Shown: positions 13,397-25,800, numbered from the stretch's first letter. The stretch is 64,000 bases of DNA from Batrachochytrium dendrobatidis JAM81 (GCF_000203795.2 NW_006281099.1:2049774-2113773), one strand, 5' to 3'. Numbers and translations: made by a program. The notes: generated by a model from the letters alone, not told the origin.

Positions 13397-14064
13397 CTGG
13401 TCACTTTGTACTGAATGATTGAATCACTTGGTTTAATAAATTGCGTTTAGACTTTTGCCTAAAATATTCTAGTGAAATTATGTGAGCTTGTGGTATATGG
13501 TATCTAAATTCAATATTATCAGATGCAGCCAAAAGTGCATACATGAGTATCAAGTGGCACATGTGTTGGAGTTTATTTGTAACCACTTGGAATTCTTGTA
13601 TTACAAATGATACTCATGGCAATTATAGTCTCTAGCACTGCGATTTGCGACTTTTATTTTTCAGTTTCAAAACAAACTTTTAACTCGAATAATTATTGCT
13701 GTGGGGTATCTACCTGCTTGCAATGTTGTGCTAGTTTATGTCAAGTAGTATTTTTGTGACTTGAAATGGAATGCGTTCGAGTCAAACATTGCAGTTTCGT
13801 TCACCTGGCCAAGCTTTGGTATAAGATGGCAATTGATGATGAGTTTCTGATAGTTTCTGTGTCTTTGCAAAGTGGTGTTGGGCGAATGCGTATGTTCGGC
13901 TGCGCCGTTTTGGGACCTCCCATCGCGACACAAAGCCTCTAAAAGCTTATTAAAAGGAGCTTTCAAAAACTATTTATTGGTAATCGCAAGAAGCTTGAAT
14001 TGTCATTACCAAAGTTCTTTTACATTAGACTCGAACCACTTTTAATATTTTCTAGTTGTTCATT
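13397..14064. other. intergenic region, no supported gene
   Basis: About 670 bp of AT-rich sequence between the GYF-domain gene and the secreted-protein gene. No domain-bearing frame or repeat-family end was found. A 76-codon minus-strand frame (13966..13736) has no recognisable features and is not called. The last ~100 bases presumably carry the promoter of the secreted-protein gene. Confidence 0.5.
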
Positions 14065-15186
14065 ATGAAGTTTACTACTTTTGCTGTTGGTTCTTTGTTG
14101 GTCATTTCCTCTAGTGCTGCTGTTATACCAAGTGCTTACCGGGATCATGGCATTGCTCGACTTGAACGTCGTGCAGGGGAAGAACCAGATGACGGTTCAC
14201 TATCAAGAAACTCGGGCCATCGTAATGCAATTAAAAAAAAGCCAGTTCCAGCTCCAGGTTCAGGTTCAGGCTCAGGCTCAGGCTCAGGCTCAGCTCCAGG
14301 CTCAGGTCCAGTTCCAGCTCCAGGTTCAGTTCCAGGCGATGTGGTAATGACCGACAAAGACTGGGAGAATCGCAAACGTCGAAATCCTAATCGAAATCCT
14401 GGAGTTTTACCTCCTAAAAGTGATGTGGTATATGCTGATATCGATCATGGAAACCCACCTCGTGATCGAAAACCTAGACCTTCAGCTCCTAAAGGCGGTA
14501 ATGAAGTAATATATGCCGATATTAATCATAGTCCAAATTCAAATCCTAAAAACGGAAACAAGCCTATAAGAATGAACTCTGATTCGGGTAGCGACTTTGA
14601 AGATATTAGACAAGTACGAAAGGATATAGAAGACTTGAAGGCTAAGCAAAATGGCCCACAACCGCCAGGCTCATCAGATCGATCGAACCCACCCGCTCTG
14701 CCGCCGAGAAACAACCCAGGCCCATCCAATTCACCAACGAGACCGTCAGACACACCCATTCCGGCACCGAGAAAAAAGCCAATCTTGCAACCTCCATCAG
14801 ATCAATCAGGCACACCCGCTCTGCCGCCAAAGATGGGGAAAAAGCCAATCTTGCAACCTCCATCAGATCAATCAGGCCCACCTTCTTTGCCGCCAAAAGT
14901 AGGGAAAAAACCAATCTTGCAACCTCCATCAGATCAATCAAATCCACCTTCTTTGCCGCCAAAAGTAGGGAAAAGGCCAGGCCCATCAGGTTCATCAGGT
15001 TCATCAAGTCCACCCGTTCCTCCAAGACAATCGGCTCATCAAGAACCACCAGTTCCGCCAAAACGAGTCGAGTCATTAGATCCGACACCTCCCCCAAAGA
15101 AGCCGAGTCCAAAATTACCCAAGAAATCGAGCCCAAAGCCGCCAAACAAGACAGGTCCGAAACCTCTAAATTTGAAAAAGTGGTGA
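14065..15186 (+). CDS. secreted proline-rich repeat protein with Tyr and SH3-ligand-like motifs
   Basis: No known family recognised. Single exon, 373 residues from the ATG at 14065. A clear signal peptide (MKFTTFAVGSLLVISSSAA) is followed by a likely Kex2-type site (LERRA, near residue 34), a pattern common in chytrid secreted proteins. The mature part is disordered. It has a Gly-Ser-Pro-Ala run, two similar Tyr motifs (VVYADI and VIYADI, about 30 residues apart), a short helix (QVRKDIEDLKAK), and then a Pro-rich half with many PALPPR/PSLPPK motifs. Three tandem 22-residue copies begin KKPILQPPSDQS. No cysteines or transmembrane segment follow the signal. A role outside the cell is inferred from the signal peptide only; it could be a wall or matrix component or a host-interaction protein. 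Confidence 0.75.
   Translation: MKFTTFAVGSLLVISSSAAVIPSAYRDHGIARLERRAGEEPDDGSLSRNSGHRNAIKKKPVPAPGSGSGSGSGSGSAPGSGPVPAPGSVPGDVVMTDKDWENRKRRNPNRNPGVLPPKSDVVYADIDHGNPPRDRKPRPSAPKGGNEVIYADINHSPNSNPKNGNKPIRMNSDSGSDFEDIRQVRKDIEDLKAKQNGPQPPGSSDRSNPPALPPRNNPGPSNSPTRPSDTPIPAPRKKPILQPPSDQSGTPALPPKMGKKPILQPPSDQSGPPSLPPKVGKKPILQPPSDQSNPPSLPPKVGKRPGPSGSSGSSSPPVPPRQSAHQEPPVPPKRVESLDPTPPPKKPSPKLPKKSSPKPPNKTGPKPLNLKKW
14773..14970 (+). repeat. three tandem 66-bp coding repeats
   Basis: Three in-frame copies (14773-14838, 14839-14904, 14905-14970) each encode 22 residues, starting KKPILQPPSDQS and ending in a Pro-Pro-Lys motif plus Gly. The copies differ by only a few bases, suggesting recent duplication or gene conversion within the secreted-protein gene. 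Confidence 0.85.
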
Positions 15187-15305
15187 TCACCATAAAAGTG
15201 AGTCACCAAGTACTTGCAGTAAGTATATTCTACAGATCTACCAATTTTGCCAGTTGAAGCAAACTTCAAATGATTCATGAAATAAAGAATATATATATTT
15301 ATTAT

Positions 15306-15700
15306 CATTTCCGTATTCACGTAAAATGAAACATTGAAAATCTATAATAAACCGCCAATCTCATGCAATGATTGCTATCAATTTACTGGACAACATTCTG
15401 GTGATTGACATGTATAGTTTCATTACAGATTGTTGGACTAGGACACACATCTAAAATACAAATACAACAATGATGAATTTAGCAATATCTGAATTACAAT
15501 GGGTGAATCTGGTGGTTGTGCAATATGTGATTATACCAAAATGTGACAAAATGATGGTTTGTATAATATGGCAAACATTGTTTATTGAAACAGTCAATTT
15601 GTATTAAAACAATAAATATTTAACTATTATATAAACCAATCTGAAATAAATGCAAATATTTATTTTGTGAATACAACTCAACAGAATTTGCATTGTTTTT
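15306..15700 (+). mobile_element. left MITE arm of the HEN1-enclosing inverted pair
   Basis: This stretch of about 395 bp is repeated in reverse complement at 17674-18068 with only scattered differences. Its outer end reads CCGTATTCACGTAAAATG. Near its inner end (about 15664-15680) is a related inverted motif, ATTTTGTGAATACAACTC, so the arm looks like a complete short element with its own inverted ends. It has no coding capacity. It is related to the elements at 6.6, 22.2, 34.7, 35.6 and 60.8 kb. It starts about 120 bp after the stop codon of the secreted-protein gene. Confidence 0.85.
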
Positions 15701-15799
15701 GCAAATATAAACTCGAATGCATTGCCAACTTGAAATATTCAACAAGTACTTTTCTTGTCTTGAGCGCAATCGACTTGATTCAAGCAGTATAATTGATAA

Positions 15800-17645
15800 A
15801 TGAATTTGGATATGGAAATCACCGACTCTGATATTAGAGTTGTTTCCAAGTGCATGGATCAAGTAGATGATAAAACATTCTTTAGTCCTGCCCTTTGGCG
15901 CCAGCGTAGAACACTTGCATCCACTACTTTAAAGTTGCACAATGCACACAAGGCAAGTTTTTGATTGCTATTGCAACCAGTCCATACAAATACCTCTGAT
16001 CACCATTCAGTTTGTCTACTACTGTTTGAGTCTTGTGCTTGTCTGTATTAGCATTATATGTCCATGGTATCTGTTTATAGAACGAGTTTTGGAATTTGAA
16101 TTAATCCGATTGTCATGCTTAACACCATTTAAAACAATATACATATTGAAACTGACCAAATGTATGGCTAAAGGTCTGTGACATTGGATGTGGAGAAGGT
16201 GCATTACTACAGATACTACTCAATGACACTCAGTTTACATACTTGGCTGGCGTGGACGCCGATTCGAATGTTCTGTCTGGATGCCACTACGCATGTCAGC
16301 CTTCAGAAATGGATCATGCCTACTTGAGAGAACTCCCCGTAGAGCTAGACCTGTTCCATGGTAAAATACTATAACATCCTGTTTGTGGTGTTTCCTATAG
16401 TTTAATAGATGGAAATTGCAGCAGCCACGTATTTATCCTGAAATGCTCTGTATTAGGATCGCTGGATCAACCAGATGAGCGATTTGTGGGATTTGATGCT
16501 ATGACGTGTCTAGAAGTGTAAGTGGTATATTCCAAGCATTTATATATGGTTAGTTTTCATTATAAAATGCCAACTCATTTGATTGTGCGATTACTTTTAG
16601 AATAGAACATCTGGATCCCCCTGTCCTTGCGACATTTCCTGCAATTGTACTGGGATTATACCGACCCAGTCTGCTGATAGTATCTACTCCCAATGCAGAG
16701 TACAATGTATATTTTTCCGAATTGCAGTATGGAACTTCCAATTCAAAGTTTCGTCACGACGATCACCGATTTGAATGGGATCGTCCAGCGTTTCAAGAAT
16801 GGTGTGTTAAAGCTCTGTGTATAATTTTCTTGTTTGAAATGCATGTCGGATCGTACTACTCAGCTTATTAATTCTTATAATAATGCATGAATATTAGGGC
16901 AACTACCATTGCAAGCAAGTATGGATACAATGTAACATTCACGGGAGTTGGTATAGAGCCTATGGATATCAGGAAAAAGATTCACGATGTTGGCTTTTGT
17001 TCACAATTTGCTATATTCTGCAAAAAAGAGGATGTATTGTTTCCATCACTGACTTTTGATTATTTTGCTCAACTGGGAGTATCTCCACCTCAAATCCGAT
17101 TTGCACATGTGTCACGTACCACTTTTCCGTACTTTGAAGAGACTGGATTTACAGATGCAAACATTATTCAAGAGATACAAGATCGAGTGCCATATCTCAT
17201 TACGCCTCCAAAAGATTCCTCTTGTTTAGTGATTCCTTCAGGCTCCATCATTGAAGTTGATGAACTCTGGAGCATGCTGCGAATTCGACAGATCTGCAAA
17301 ACACGTACCAGATTGATCGATGCTCTTAGATCAACAAATGCAAACAAAATATTTGAGTTGTCTGCAGATGGTCAGAAAATAGCTGTCATGTATGAAGTTC
17401 CTGTAATCGAGTATACTCCATGGGTATCGCCAACTTCAACCGCGTCTATAGTTTCTGATGAAGAATTGGCTACAAGCTCAGATGATGACTGCAAAGAAGT
17501 AAAACAATTCAAGAATTTAAAACTGACTGATAAGGAACTGAATCCACAGCATAATCAAACACAATTTCAGCAACAGGAAGATCAGAGTACACAGACATGG
17601 GGTCAAATGTATGAGGATGTTTTAGCCGATACTGGAACATGGTAA
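15800..17645 (+). CDS. HEN1: HEN1 small RNA 2'-O-methyltransferase
   Basis: HEN1 adds a methyl group to the 2'-OH of the 3'-terminal nucleotide of small RNAs, protecting them from tailing and decay. Five exons: 15800..15952, 16174..16360, 16457..16517, 16601..16801, 16898..17645; about 449 residues. The opening FFSPALWRQRR is the HEN1-type start of the catalytic domain. The SAM-binding loop is VCDIGCGEGALL, then LAGVDAD. The metal-binding signature ECxEH appears as EVIEH (Glu133, Glu136, His137), with the partner His in FRHDDHRFEW (probably His189). These are the residues that define HEN1 rather than generic methyltransferases. The first intron has a GC donor (AAG/GCAAGT). The plant dsRNA-binding and La domains are absent, as in animal and bacterial forms; the last ~110 residues are acidic and unassigned. 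The whole gene lies between inverted MITE copies. Confidence 0.92.
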
Positions 17646-17673
17646 CATAATATTTTAAACTCGAAAACTCAAT

Positions 17674-18068
17674 CAAAAACAATGCAAATTCTGTCGAGTT
17701 GTATTCACAAAATAAAATATTTGCATTTATTTCAGATTGGTTTATATAATAGTTAAATATTTATTGTTTTAATACAAATTGACTGTTTCAATAAACAATG
17801 TTTGCCATATTATACAAACCATCATTTTGTCACATTTTGGTATAATCACATATTGCACAACCACCAGATTCACCCATTGTAATTCAGATATTGCTAAACT
17901 CATCATTGTTGTATTTGTATTTTAGATGTGTGTCCTAGTCCAACAATCTGTAATGAAACTATACATGCCAATCACCAGAATGTTGTACAGTAAATTGATA
18001 GCAATCATTGCATGAGATTGGCGGTTTATTAGATTTTCAATGTTTCATTTTATGTGAATACAGAAATG
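17674..18068 (-). mobile_element. right MITE arm of the HEN1-enclosing inverted pair
   Basis: Reverse-complement copy of 15306-15700. It begins 28 bp after the HEN1 stop codon and ends about 105 bp before the RNA14 start. The outer end reads ATTTTATGTGAATAC, one base different from the left arm's outer end. The HEN1 transcript probably terminates inside it, and the RNA14 promoter adjoins it. The high similarity between the arms suggests recent origin or ongoing gene conversion. Confidence 0.85.
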
Positions 18069-18173
18069 AACAATATTACAAATCATGTAGTCGAGTGTGT
18101 GATCTAACTCGATTGTCGCGCATGAGTTGATGTAAAAATTACAATTTTACAAGTTGAATCGAGTAGAATCAAC

Positions 18174-21100
18174 ATGGAAGCCGAGGTTGATAATACGGAT
18201 CAGATTCACACTACACAGGCTTTTGTCGATGATGAATCTGAAGCAATTTCATCTGAAGCAGGTATGCTACTGCTTTATTCGGTTGTGGTTGCATATCTTG
18301 TTTAGCAAATCATATTTATGAACTATGCACCACTGCATTGGCTTGCAGTTCTACAATGATAAACTACTAATGTTTTTATGAATGATAGCAGCTGTGTGTG
18401 CTGACAGTTCATGCGCTACTACGGCACTGTCTGTTCCTCTTGATGCAGCCAATGGTAACACTGCATCAATTTTGGAGTCTGAATCAACCACAACAGCAGT
18501 TGATGTGATTGAGACTCCTGTTGATGTGATTGAGGCTCCTGCTACTGTGATTGAAACTCCTGCTACTGTGAATCCTGCAACTTTAAACCAGGCACCAGCA
18601 AGTGCATGGAACCCTCTTGTTGCACTGGGTGCGAATGCTGCACAACAGAATCCGGCTCTGGCTCGAATGGTCATCCTTCGCCAACAACTTGTGCATAACC
18701 CCTTTGATGTAGATATATGGGCAGTATATCTGCGTGAAGCCGAGCATTGTGGAGATAAAGATATGGTCCGTCAGGCCTATAACGAGTTTCTAGAGCGTTT
18801 CCCTACTTCTGTAAGCAATTGCACGTTTGTTTTAAGCTGATCTGCCAACTTACAATCGCATTGGATTCGGCTCACATGTTATACTATCGGTTGATTTGTA
18901 CACCATAGGCTCGCCACTGGATTCAGTTGGCTGAATTTGAGCGCAGACAGGAGGCTCATGATCGTATGGAAAAGGTCTTTTCTCGCTGCCTCCATTCTGT
19001 TCCGTCGGTTGCTCTTCACAAATTTTACATTAATTACATTTTGCAAGTTCATACTCCGCGGGATCCTGCATCCATTCAGGCACAGGAGTCAAACGACACC
19101 GTGATCAAGGCATTTGAGTATGTCTTGTCCAGTGTCGGAACGGATATTAAGTCTGGTTCAATTTGGCTCGATTATATTCATTTTGTAGAAAACATGCAGG
19201 TAGATTTTGGTGATTTGAGTCGACTATGTATTCATGATTGAGATGTGCATTAGATGGATGATGATTTGTGCATGGTTGAATTCAATTGCATTGTTTTTCA
19301 TGAGTGTATATAGTTTCACTTTATGAACCCATTTGCTTTATCCTGATTATTTGGGATATTGGAAATAGTGTTGTGGCCAAGTTGAATTGTGTCTTTAATA
19401 ATTGAATACAATGCCACCGTCTGTTAATATTCTTAATCATTAACTGTGAATTATTATATTTCGGGACTTTTGTTCAAGACCATATTCAACCCGACCATCC
19501 CAACAAAGCAATCTTTGTCTTTTTAAAGTGCTGGCTGCTGCATATTATATTAGTGCACAGGCTCCATCAAAACAAACATGCAACACTATTTATTTTTATG
19601 GAACTGATAATTGTTTATAAACTATTTTATCAATTCATTGTTTACATTTATCTTGTGGGCGGTTTTATAAAATAATATTTCATTTCAGGTGGCCTCAAAC
19701 TATGAAGAGCAAAAGAAAATGGACCATCTTCGTAAAATCTATCATCGTGCTGTCCACACTCCGTTACTTGATGTCGAGCAAATATGGAAAGAGTATGATG
19801 CGTTTGAGAATAACCTTTCCAAGATCACGGTTCGTAAATTACGCTTTCAATGAAACTTTATGATTGCGTCTATTGGCCAAAGCTTGGGTGATCTATCTAG
19901 TGTGCTTGACAAATAGAAGCATTCATGGTGTTTATTTAGGCAAAGAAGCTTATTGCAGAAAAAGCTGCTGGTTACATGACTGCGCGTGCTGCTATTCGTG
20001 ACATGAAGATTCTTACCGATCCAATGAGTGCATTAGAAAGAACATGGCTTGCTCGACCCCCCACTTGGGCTACACACGAAGTTCAGTTGGTAAGAATACT
20101 TTTTATGCTGACTCTACACTACAAGTTCTAGTGTGTTTTAACACAGATTGATGGCTATTTGAATGATTTTTGACGGATCGTGCTGGCAGTTGAGTTCTTG
20201 GAAGCGATATATTGCATGGGAGCAATCTAACCCACTTCATATCGAAAGTTCCGCTGTATTGCTTACACGCGTTGCATATGCGTTTAAAACAGCTCTGCTA
20301 CAATTACAGTATTTTCCCGAATTATGGTACTGCAGTATTTTGGCTTGCATCACAGTACTGTGTTTTCAGTTGCTTATCAAATACCATTTAATTTGGTAAT
20401 CTATATTCAGGTACGATGCTTGCAAATACATGAGCAATCTCGGTCATAACGAGGAGGCAAAAGAGTATCTAAAATCTGGCATTACAGTTAACCCCACAAG
20501 GTAATTGCTTTGAATGGCATTGCCGATTATAGTATCGACCAAAAAATCTAACCTTATTGTTTAATATCTAGTTTATTGCTCTCATTTACTCTTGTGGAGC
20601 TTCAAGAATCTCAAAAGTGCGATTTTAAAGAGATTCAAGTTACGTTGGACACTCTTCTTGTTAAACTAGACGAGTCTCATACGGAAATACACAAAAAATA
20701 TGATGTGGAGCGGGAGGCTTTGCTTGCGCAGCTACGCGAGGCAGACAAAGTGGAGGGTGAGGATACTAACGAAACGACTTGGGATGGCGAACGTCGTGAG
20801 CGAGAGAGAGAGTTGGAAAAGGAGCGTAATCGTGAAGTGCAGGAGCGTGTTGAAAGCCGTAGAGCAAGAAAGGTAGCACAAATTAGCTGTGCTGTTGGAC
20901 TGAGCTGGGTGATCTATATTCGTCTGGCTCGACGATATCAGGTATTGTAGACTTGTTACAAGTGACTGCATATGCATGCAGTGAGCAAATTTCACCCTAA
21001 TTCTTTTATTCAACCGAACTTATAGAACATTAAAGCAGCCCGTGTCATCTTTAGTCGCGCAAGAAAGTCACCGTTGATTACGTATCATGTTTACGTTGCA

Positions 21101-22636
21101 TCAGGTAGAGTACCTATAGTTACTCACTACACCTATACCATTTGATTTGGTATTTTAATGTCAATTTAATTCTGCAAATATTTCATTCCAGCATTGATGG
21201 AGTTTCATTTAAACAAGGATCCAGTAGTTGCAGGCAAGATTTTTGAACTTGGCATGAAAGTATTTTGTACTACAGATAATGTGGATGCAAGTGGCTACAT
21301 TCTCCACTACATTGACTTTTTGATTGGGTTGAACGACGACAACAATACCCGTGCATTGTTTGAGCGCGCATTGGCTCTGTTGCCGTCTGAAAAAGCTCAT
21401 GTAGTTTTATCAAAGTATGTTGATTATGAGATGCAATTTGGAGATTTGGGTATGCTACAAAAGGCCGAAAAGCGATATGAAGATTTGTATCCTCAAGGTA
21501 TGTGTGATGGTTGAGGTTTTATATGTAATGTCGGTATTTTAGTAGTTTACCTTTGTTGTTTTAAATTTGGATAGAAAGCACCAATTCGTTGGAATCTGTG
21601 ATACGAGTAGCCAATCGTTGGCGGTACTTTGACATAAATTACATTGGTGAACATGAGCTTGGAATTCCAGCATTGCGGACAGTAACTCGCGTACCACCGC
21701 CAGCAGCTACTTCCAAACCTACTCAATTTGCTGGATCCAACACCCCTACCCATGGAAAAAACCATCCTGTTTTGATGCTTGGATCATTTGAATCGTCTCG
21801 CTTTCCTCGGCCAGATTTATCAAAGTGGACCATGTATCGACCTGAACCCGGCACTGCAAAGGTGTTTGCTGCTAGTGGGGTGATCCAGCCACCCCCCAGA
21901 TTGCAGGGTACACCTGGCCCAGACGGAGATGTTCCGCCTCCACAACCTGATTTTACTATTTCAGAATATTTAGCATCCTTTATGTCTAGTCTTCCTCAGA
22001 GCAATCACTTTGATGGCATGTATTGTGATATACTAGTATTTGCTGTCAAAACAATGTCGTGGATGACGATTTATTTACATTTAGTTTTATATTATGATTA
22101 GGCCCTATTGTCAATGTAGACGAAGTCTTACAAACAGTGTTTAAACTTCCACTTCCTATTCCGACCACAACACCCCAGATGGTTTCTATCCCACATGGAC
22201 TTCCGATCGTATCCAACCGCGTAAGTTTTTGAAATATGATTTACAGCCGTATTCACGTAGAATGGAGCACTTGTATTATCTTGCAATATACAATGGTTAG
22301 ACATTCATTGGTTTGCTACTGCAATGGACTGCTTCTTCAATAGACACAACATCCATGATGGACATCAGCCATTTCATGAGATTGGCTGTTTATTATGTGT
22401 CTCGATACTTTTAGTGATTGATTTACGTGAATACGGCTAATAGTATAGAATCAATGTCACTCACTATTTTTTAGACAAGAGGAATGGTTGGCCCAAAACG
22501 CCCTGTTCGATGGCAAGAAGGAGATGAAGCAGGTATGACTATCATTATTCAATGTATTTTATTTCTCGCATCAGCTCTGCTGACACTGTTTGAACTGTAT
22601 GAAATAGGGCGGCAATACAAGGTTCCCAGATTCTGA
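18174..22636 (+). CDS. RNA14: RNA14 / CstF-77 mRNA 3'-end processing factor
   Basis: HAT-repeat scaffold of the cleavage and polyadenylation machinery (yeast CF IA, animal CstF). Fourteen exons: 18174..18261, 18389..18810, 18909..19199, 19689..19829, 19940..20089, 20190..20326, 20411..20500, 20572..20941, 21026..21104, 21192..21497, 21575..22015, 22102..22220, 22475..22532, 22608..22636; about 906 residues. A disordered N-terminus with a short VDVIETP repeat precedes half-a-TPR helices (PFDVDIWAVYLREAE, ARHWIQLAEFERRQ, LFERALALLPSEKA). A charged linker (WDGERRERERELEKERN) lies mid-protein. The C-terminal HFDGPIVNVDEVL and final RPVRW...GRQYKVPRF match the family's monkeytail, the CstF-64/Rna15 contact. 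Intron 11 is GC-AG (ATG/GCATGT). Intron 12 contains a MITE. Intron 3 is long (489 nt) with nothing recognised in it. Confidence 0.9.
18499..18573 (+). repeat. 21-bp tandem coding repeat in RNA14
   Basis: About three and a half in-frame units of 21 bp encode VDVIETP, VDVIEAP, ATVIETP and a partial ATVNP. The repeat lies in the disordered N-terminal part of RNA14 before the first HAT helix, so it is unlikely to affect the core fold. Confidence 0.8.
22246..22438. mobile_element. MITE with perfect 15-bp inverted ends inside an RNA14 intron
   Basis: A 193-bp element starts AGCCGTATTCACGTA and ends with its exact reverse complement. It makes up most of intron 12 of RNA14 (22221..22474) and encodes nothing. 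The internal string CATGAGATTGGCTGTTTA near its right end also occurs in the copies at 18.0 and 37.0 kb, so it belongs to the same family. Splice sites on both sides are intact, so splicing probably tolerates the insertion. Confidence 0.85.
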
Positions 22637-22832
22637 ATACAATAAAAGGATTTATTTTAGTACTGGATCAAGAGATGTGATTTAAAGTTTAATGCAGTCA
22701 GAATATCCGACATACCTGAGGGTTGCATGGACTGCATTTAGGATTGAATTGGCAGTCAATTTGGATATTTATCGCATCTGCTATCAAGTCACTATCGATT
22801 GGCTGTACTGTTCTCTATGATATAAAAAGTGT

Positions 22833-25800
22833 ATGCGTTTTAGAACTCCCAGAAAGACTACTGCTTCTAATGGCCGGACTCATTTAGCTGCTGATCCCAC
22901 TGTTGTCCAAAACAACTCTACTGCTGATCTATCTGAACATGATAAAAGTACCCATACTTCCAATAATAACAGCAGTGTCAAGAGCAAGGGTGATACATTT
23001 GTGTTTATATAAACCACTGGTGCGAGTTGTAGTAGTTTAATGTCTGACTTGTGTTTTATGTGTAATGAAATCTCAAGACAATGCCAAGGATCGTAGTTCA
23101 AGTATTTCTCGTATCTGTGCTTTAACCGACCGTCTACTCAACTCTGACCTGTCGGGAACGCCAGCAGCATACAGCAGACGTATCAACACTGCTAATCAGT
23201 TGCTTAAATTTCTTCTCACATGTCCTACAAACATCGATGTGCAGCCTGCAATTGCTGTATTGATTAATGGTGGGCGAGGATTACAGCCAATTGAAGTAAT
23301 CTTTGATGAGCAACAGTATGTTTAAAATATGACTAGTTTTGCCTGGTTCACTGCGGACTGCCTTTGTTTTTGAGCCAAATTCGATTGGTATTGGCTTGAA
23401 TCTCAATTTAAAGTTGTCGAATTAACACTAATCAACAACATTCCCACCAATCCAATAGTGCTCCAGATGCTTTTAAAATATTGATAGTTGAATGCATTGC
23501 AGCTGCCGTAACCACTATTAGGGGAAATCCTGCCATATTTTTTCGCTGGCTATTTGAACGTATCAACGCCCTTGACCGGACCAACGAATCATTCAACTGG
23601 CTCATGCAATCGTTAAAAGAAGTAATTGTGTTGTTTGTACTCGAGTTGAATTGTATTTAAAATGCACTTTAGATTGAAATTAACAAGCATTTTGTGTGAT
23701 ACGTTTAGACCATTCGACCTAGAACAGATCGTATCGGCAACTATGGATTTGGAAATTCAACAGTAATAGGCATTATTTCAAATCTTTTGCTGTTGACTCG
23801 TGATATGGATCCATCCATATCTTTCTTTCCTGTTATTGAAAATTTGAAAGTGATTGCAAACGAATACCCAGATATTTTCACGTCACAGTTTCCAGTTATC
23901 GTTGCAACTTTTATTGAGCAGTCTGCTGTTGAAAGTCTTACCAAACCTACTTTAGATAAAGTATGGGATGCAATCATAAGCTTTTGGCCATTTTGGACGA
24001 GCCACATTGCGTTTGGTCTGGTGCAGATTCATCATCAATCAAGTCTGATTGATCAGGGTCTTGCCAATTTGTGGCATGTTCAGTCTTCTGGATTAGAGTT
24101 TCAAAACGCATATTCTCTTGTGGTTGAGCTGGAATGTGCCCATGCCATTCTTTATTCACTTTATATGGCTAGTTTTCAATCCATCAATCCACAACTGGAG
24201 ACTTTACTATCTACCGCAGATGGGAATTATTTCGATATGCTGGAAGCCACTAAACATTTACTATATCAGATCCAGCTTTTAAATGATGCTATTCAAGACT
24301 GCAGATTGACTACTACTTCTTTGCAAGTTATTTCGTTGTTTCAGGCTTGCTCTGAGCTTTGTCAGGCAGAACAGTTGGTCATTTGTCAAGACTTGATCAT
24401 GCTTCTTGGTGGAAAATATTTGGAGCGTGCCACATTGTCATCTGGCTACGATGATGTGTTGGCTTGGATGAATTGCTCTATCGAGGTAGCGGATCATGTC
24501 AATACGGCTTCCTTTTGCACAAGATATTATTATTAGCTTACATATTTTACTTGCTTTTGGTGTATAGGTTTTATCTGCATCTTCAGATCCGATTATTGAC
24601 CCCTATTTTATTGACATGTGCCTATACCCTTCCAACTCTGTTGTACTTTCTCACGTGAGAATTGGCTGCGTGGGTAGTTTGTCTTCCATGGAAATACTTT
24701 CGGACTTTATCCTTGTAGTACTTGAACGCTTGCGTTTATCTCATGCAGTGAGCCAGCCAGTATCATTTTCCAGTCCTGGCGAAGTTTTGGTAGAAACTTT
24801 TCATATAATGAGATATATGATCCAAGATTTTAATGGGATGGAAAATTTGAATGAGCCACGTTTAGTTGTAAACATGAATGATCTTCCTTACCCTCAGCCT
24901 GCTTTTATCGCTGGTATGGACTATCAAGTTTTGAGAAGATTATTTCAGCTGAATCTTTCAATTTGTTCTGCAAGTATCAATTCTGGTGTGCCTGGCTATC
25001 ACTCATCGACAGTCTTTGTTTGGCTTTATGATATTTGGAGTATGGCATCGTCTACGGCTCACTTTTCTATGCAGTTGTGGTGGGACACGATGGATCTTAA
25101 TATGATTATTATCTTGACAAATCTGGCAGCATCAAACAATTATTTTCTTCCTGCGTTAATGATATCTTCAGAGCAGATAAAAGCCGTACCATTTTGGCCA
25201 TGTATTGATCGGCTGTTTCAGTTTATTCGCAACGTGTTTGACCTAAATGTCTACGACCGACAAATCATTGCCATGCATACTATTCACTCCATAATTTCAG
25301 ACATTAGTACCAAAAACAAAATTGATACAGACGTATCTCAGAGCGGTGTACTGCAGCTTGTAGAAAGTACTCTTGTGTATTTCCTTGACTCCGCAGCCAC
25401 TCAGTTTGACCCTTTTATACGTGTTGCCATTGCTGACATGTGGGAAGCGTATCTTGTTCCTTTCAAGTCAAATCGACGAGGTTACATAAATACAGCTTCG
25501 ATTTTGACAAAATTCAAAGATCGACTAGATGATATTGACAAGGATGTAAGAAATGCGTATTGGAAAGTCATTCGACTGTTTGATCCGATTGACACACAGA
25601 TGTGTCTGTCATCTTTGGAGGAACTTTCACAAAACTGTTCCGAGCATATTCAGTCGTTTAAGGTGATATTTGAATTCTTGTTATTATGCATGCAATAATG
25701 CTTGATAATGGACTAATTTTATGGGTTAATAAATATCTAGCTTGCGGTGATGGCTTCCCCGACATTTGTGACATTTAAACCACGCCATTTTCAATTGTTT

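Noticed and set aside
14773..14970. Regularly spaced repeats as a CRISPR array
   Set aside because: The units are contiguous, in frame and without unique spacers, in a eukaryotic gene.
14642..15193. 183-codon minus-strand frame opposite the secreted protein
   Set aside because: It is a low-complexity antisense shadow of the proline-rich repeats; the plus strand has a signal peptide and coherent composition.
19200..19688. Long RNA14 intron 3 as host for a nested gene or small nucleolar RNA
   Set aside because: I found no convincing frame, and no C/D or H/ACA box arrangement by eye.
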